This document shows, piece after piece, positions 13,777 through 14,030 of a DNA stretch of 14,030 nucleotides. A program made the translations under genes and the position numbers. Each line of letters begins with the position of its first letter. Position 1 is the stretch's first letter. The DNA is from Clostridiales bacterium UBA929 (GTDB lineage: Bacteria; Bacillota; Clostridia; Oscillospirales; UBA929): positions 8,001 through 22,030 of the forward strand of contig DBDP01000068.1 of assembly GCA_002293625.1 (NCBI GenBank). The letters run 5' to 3'. The notes under the pieces are model-generated. The model had not been told where the DNA came from, made no database searches, and was given only the letters and a program-made list of their open reading frames with translations.

Positions 13777-14030
13777 CTATTTATGGTACTTCGTACCGCC
13801 CAAAATGCAAAACGAGCGGTACACCTGCTCCAGCAGCATCGCGCGAACCATATGGTGCGGCCATGTCATGCGCGAGAGCGAAAGACGCAGGGCGGCGTCC
13901 GCTTTGGATTGCTCCGGCAGACCGTCCGAACCGCCGATCAGGAAGCAGACGCGGGATGTGCCGCCGTTTTGCCACCGCCGAAAGGTTTCGGCAAGCTGCT
14001 CCGAAGTCAGCGCCTCCCCTTCGGAACACA
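13777..14030 (-). CDS. rlmH: 23S rRNA (pseudouridine-1915-N3)-methyltransferase (partial, 5' end outside window)
   Basis: The last 83 residues are visible. They contain the SPOUT-fold SAM-binding knot typical of RlmH: FLIGGSDGLP, then LSLSRMTWPHHMVRAMLLEQ and VYRSFCILGGTKYHK, which is the conserved C-terminus of the family. The enzyme methylates pseudouridine 1915 in helix 69 of 23S rRNA on the assembled ribosome. The end at a TAG (13779-13777) is at the usual place, so this end is intact; the N-terminal half lies beyond the window. The palindrome at 13758-13775 follows immediately. Confidence 0.96.
   Translation of the reverse strand, partial: CSEGEALTSEQLAETFRRWQNGGTSRVCFLIGGSDGLPEQSKADAALRLSLSRMTWPHHMVRAMLLEQVYRSFCILGGTKYHK

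Noticed and set aside
13785..13797. Palindrome GGTACTTCGTACC inside the end of rlmH
   Set aside because: It encodes the conserved GGTKYHK terminus of RlmH, so coding constraint explains it.

Overview
The window looks like chromosomal DNA of an anaerobic Bacillota of the class Clostridia, perhaps Oscillospiraceae-like. This is inferred from moderately high G+C, AGGAGG-type ribosome sites, sigma-A-type promoters, an S-layer (SLH) polysaccharide deacetylase, rubrerythrin, an ECF thiamine transporter subunit under a TPP riboswitch, and a CUT1 sugar ABC transporter without its own ATPase. No phage, transposon, CRISPR array, rRNA or tRNA was seen.

Layout. (1) 1-3221, minus strand: a two-gene operon, with a protein fusing a J-domain to a degenerate GGDEF domain overlapping a small metallophosphoesterase by 4 nt. 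It is followed by a secreted polysaccharide deacetylase with SLH repeats that has its own promoter and runs off the left edge. (2) 3281-7880, plus strand: xylose isomerase, then a lipoprotein sugar-binding protein and two permeases. The transporter has a second promoter overlapping the xylA stop codon, with inverted repeats around that promoter and the start codon. (3) 7950-8471, plus: rubrerythrin. (4) 8562-10264, minus: promoter, TPP riboswitch, a long structured leader, thiT, then a Cof-type HAD phosphatase 30 nt downstream. (5) 10299-11390, minus: a MerR regulator with a GyrI-like effector domain, its terminator, and a 19-bp-spaced promoter carrying a perfect dyad. (6) 11439-14030, minus: phosphoglucomutase/phosphomannomutase, an AT-richer P-loop kinase of unknown substrate, a short palindrome, and the 3' end of rlmH.

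How the parts fit. Region 2 is a pentose or xylo-oligosaccharide import and isomerisation cluster; xylulokinase and the transporter ATPase must be encoded elsewhere. Region 4 is a thiamine salvage unit whose HAD enzyme may act on a phosphorylated thiamine compound. The remaining genes are housekeeping, cell-envelope or regulatory.

Most genes belong to known families and I do not see a complete undescribed multi-gene system. The least ordinary items are the J-domain/degenerate-GGDEF fusion, the 11-bp inverted repeat pairing the transporter promoter region with the binding-protein start codon, and the multi-hairpin leader between the TPP aptamer and thiT.
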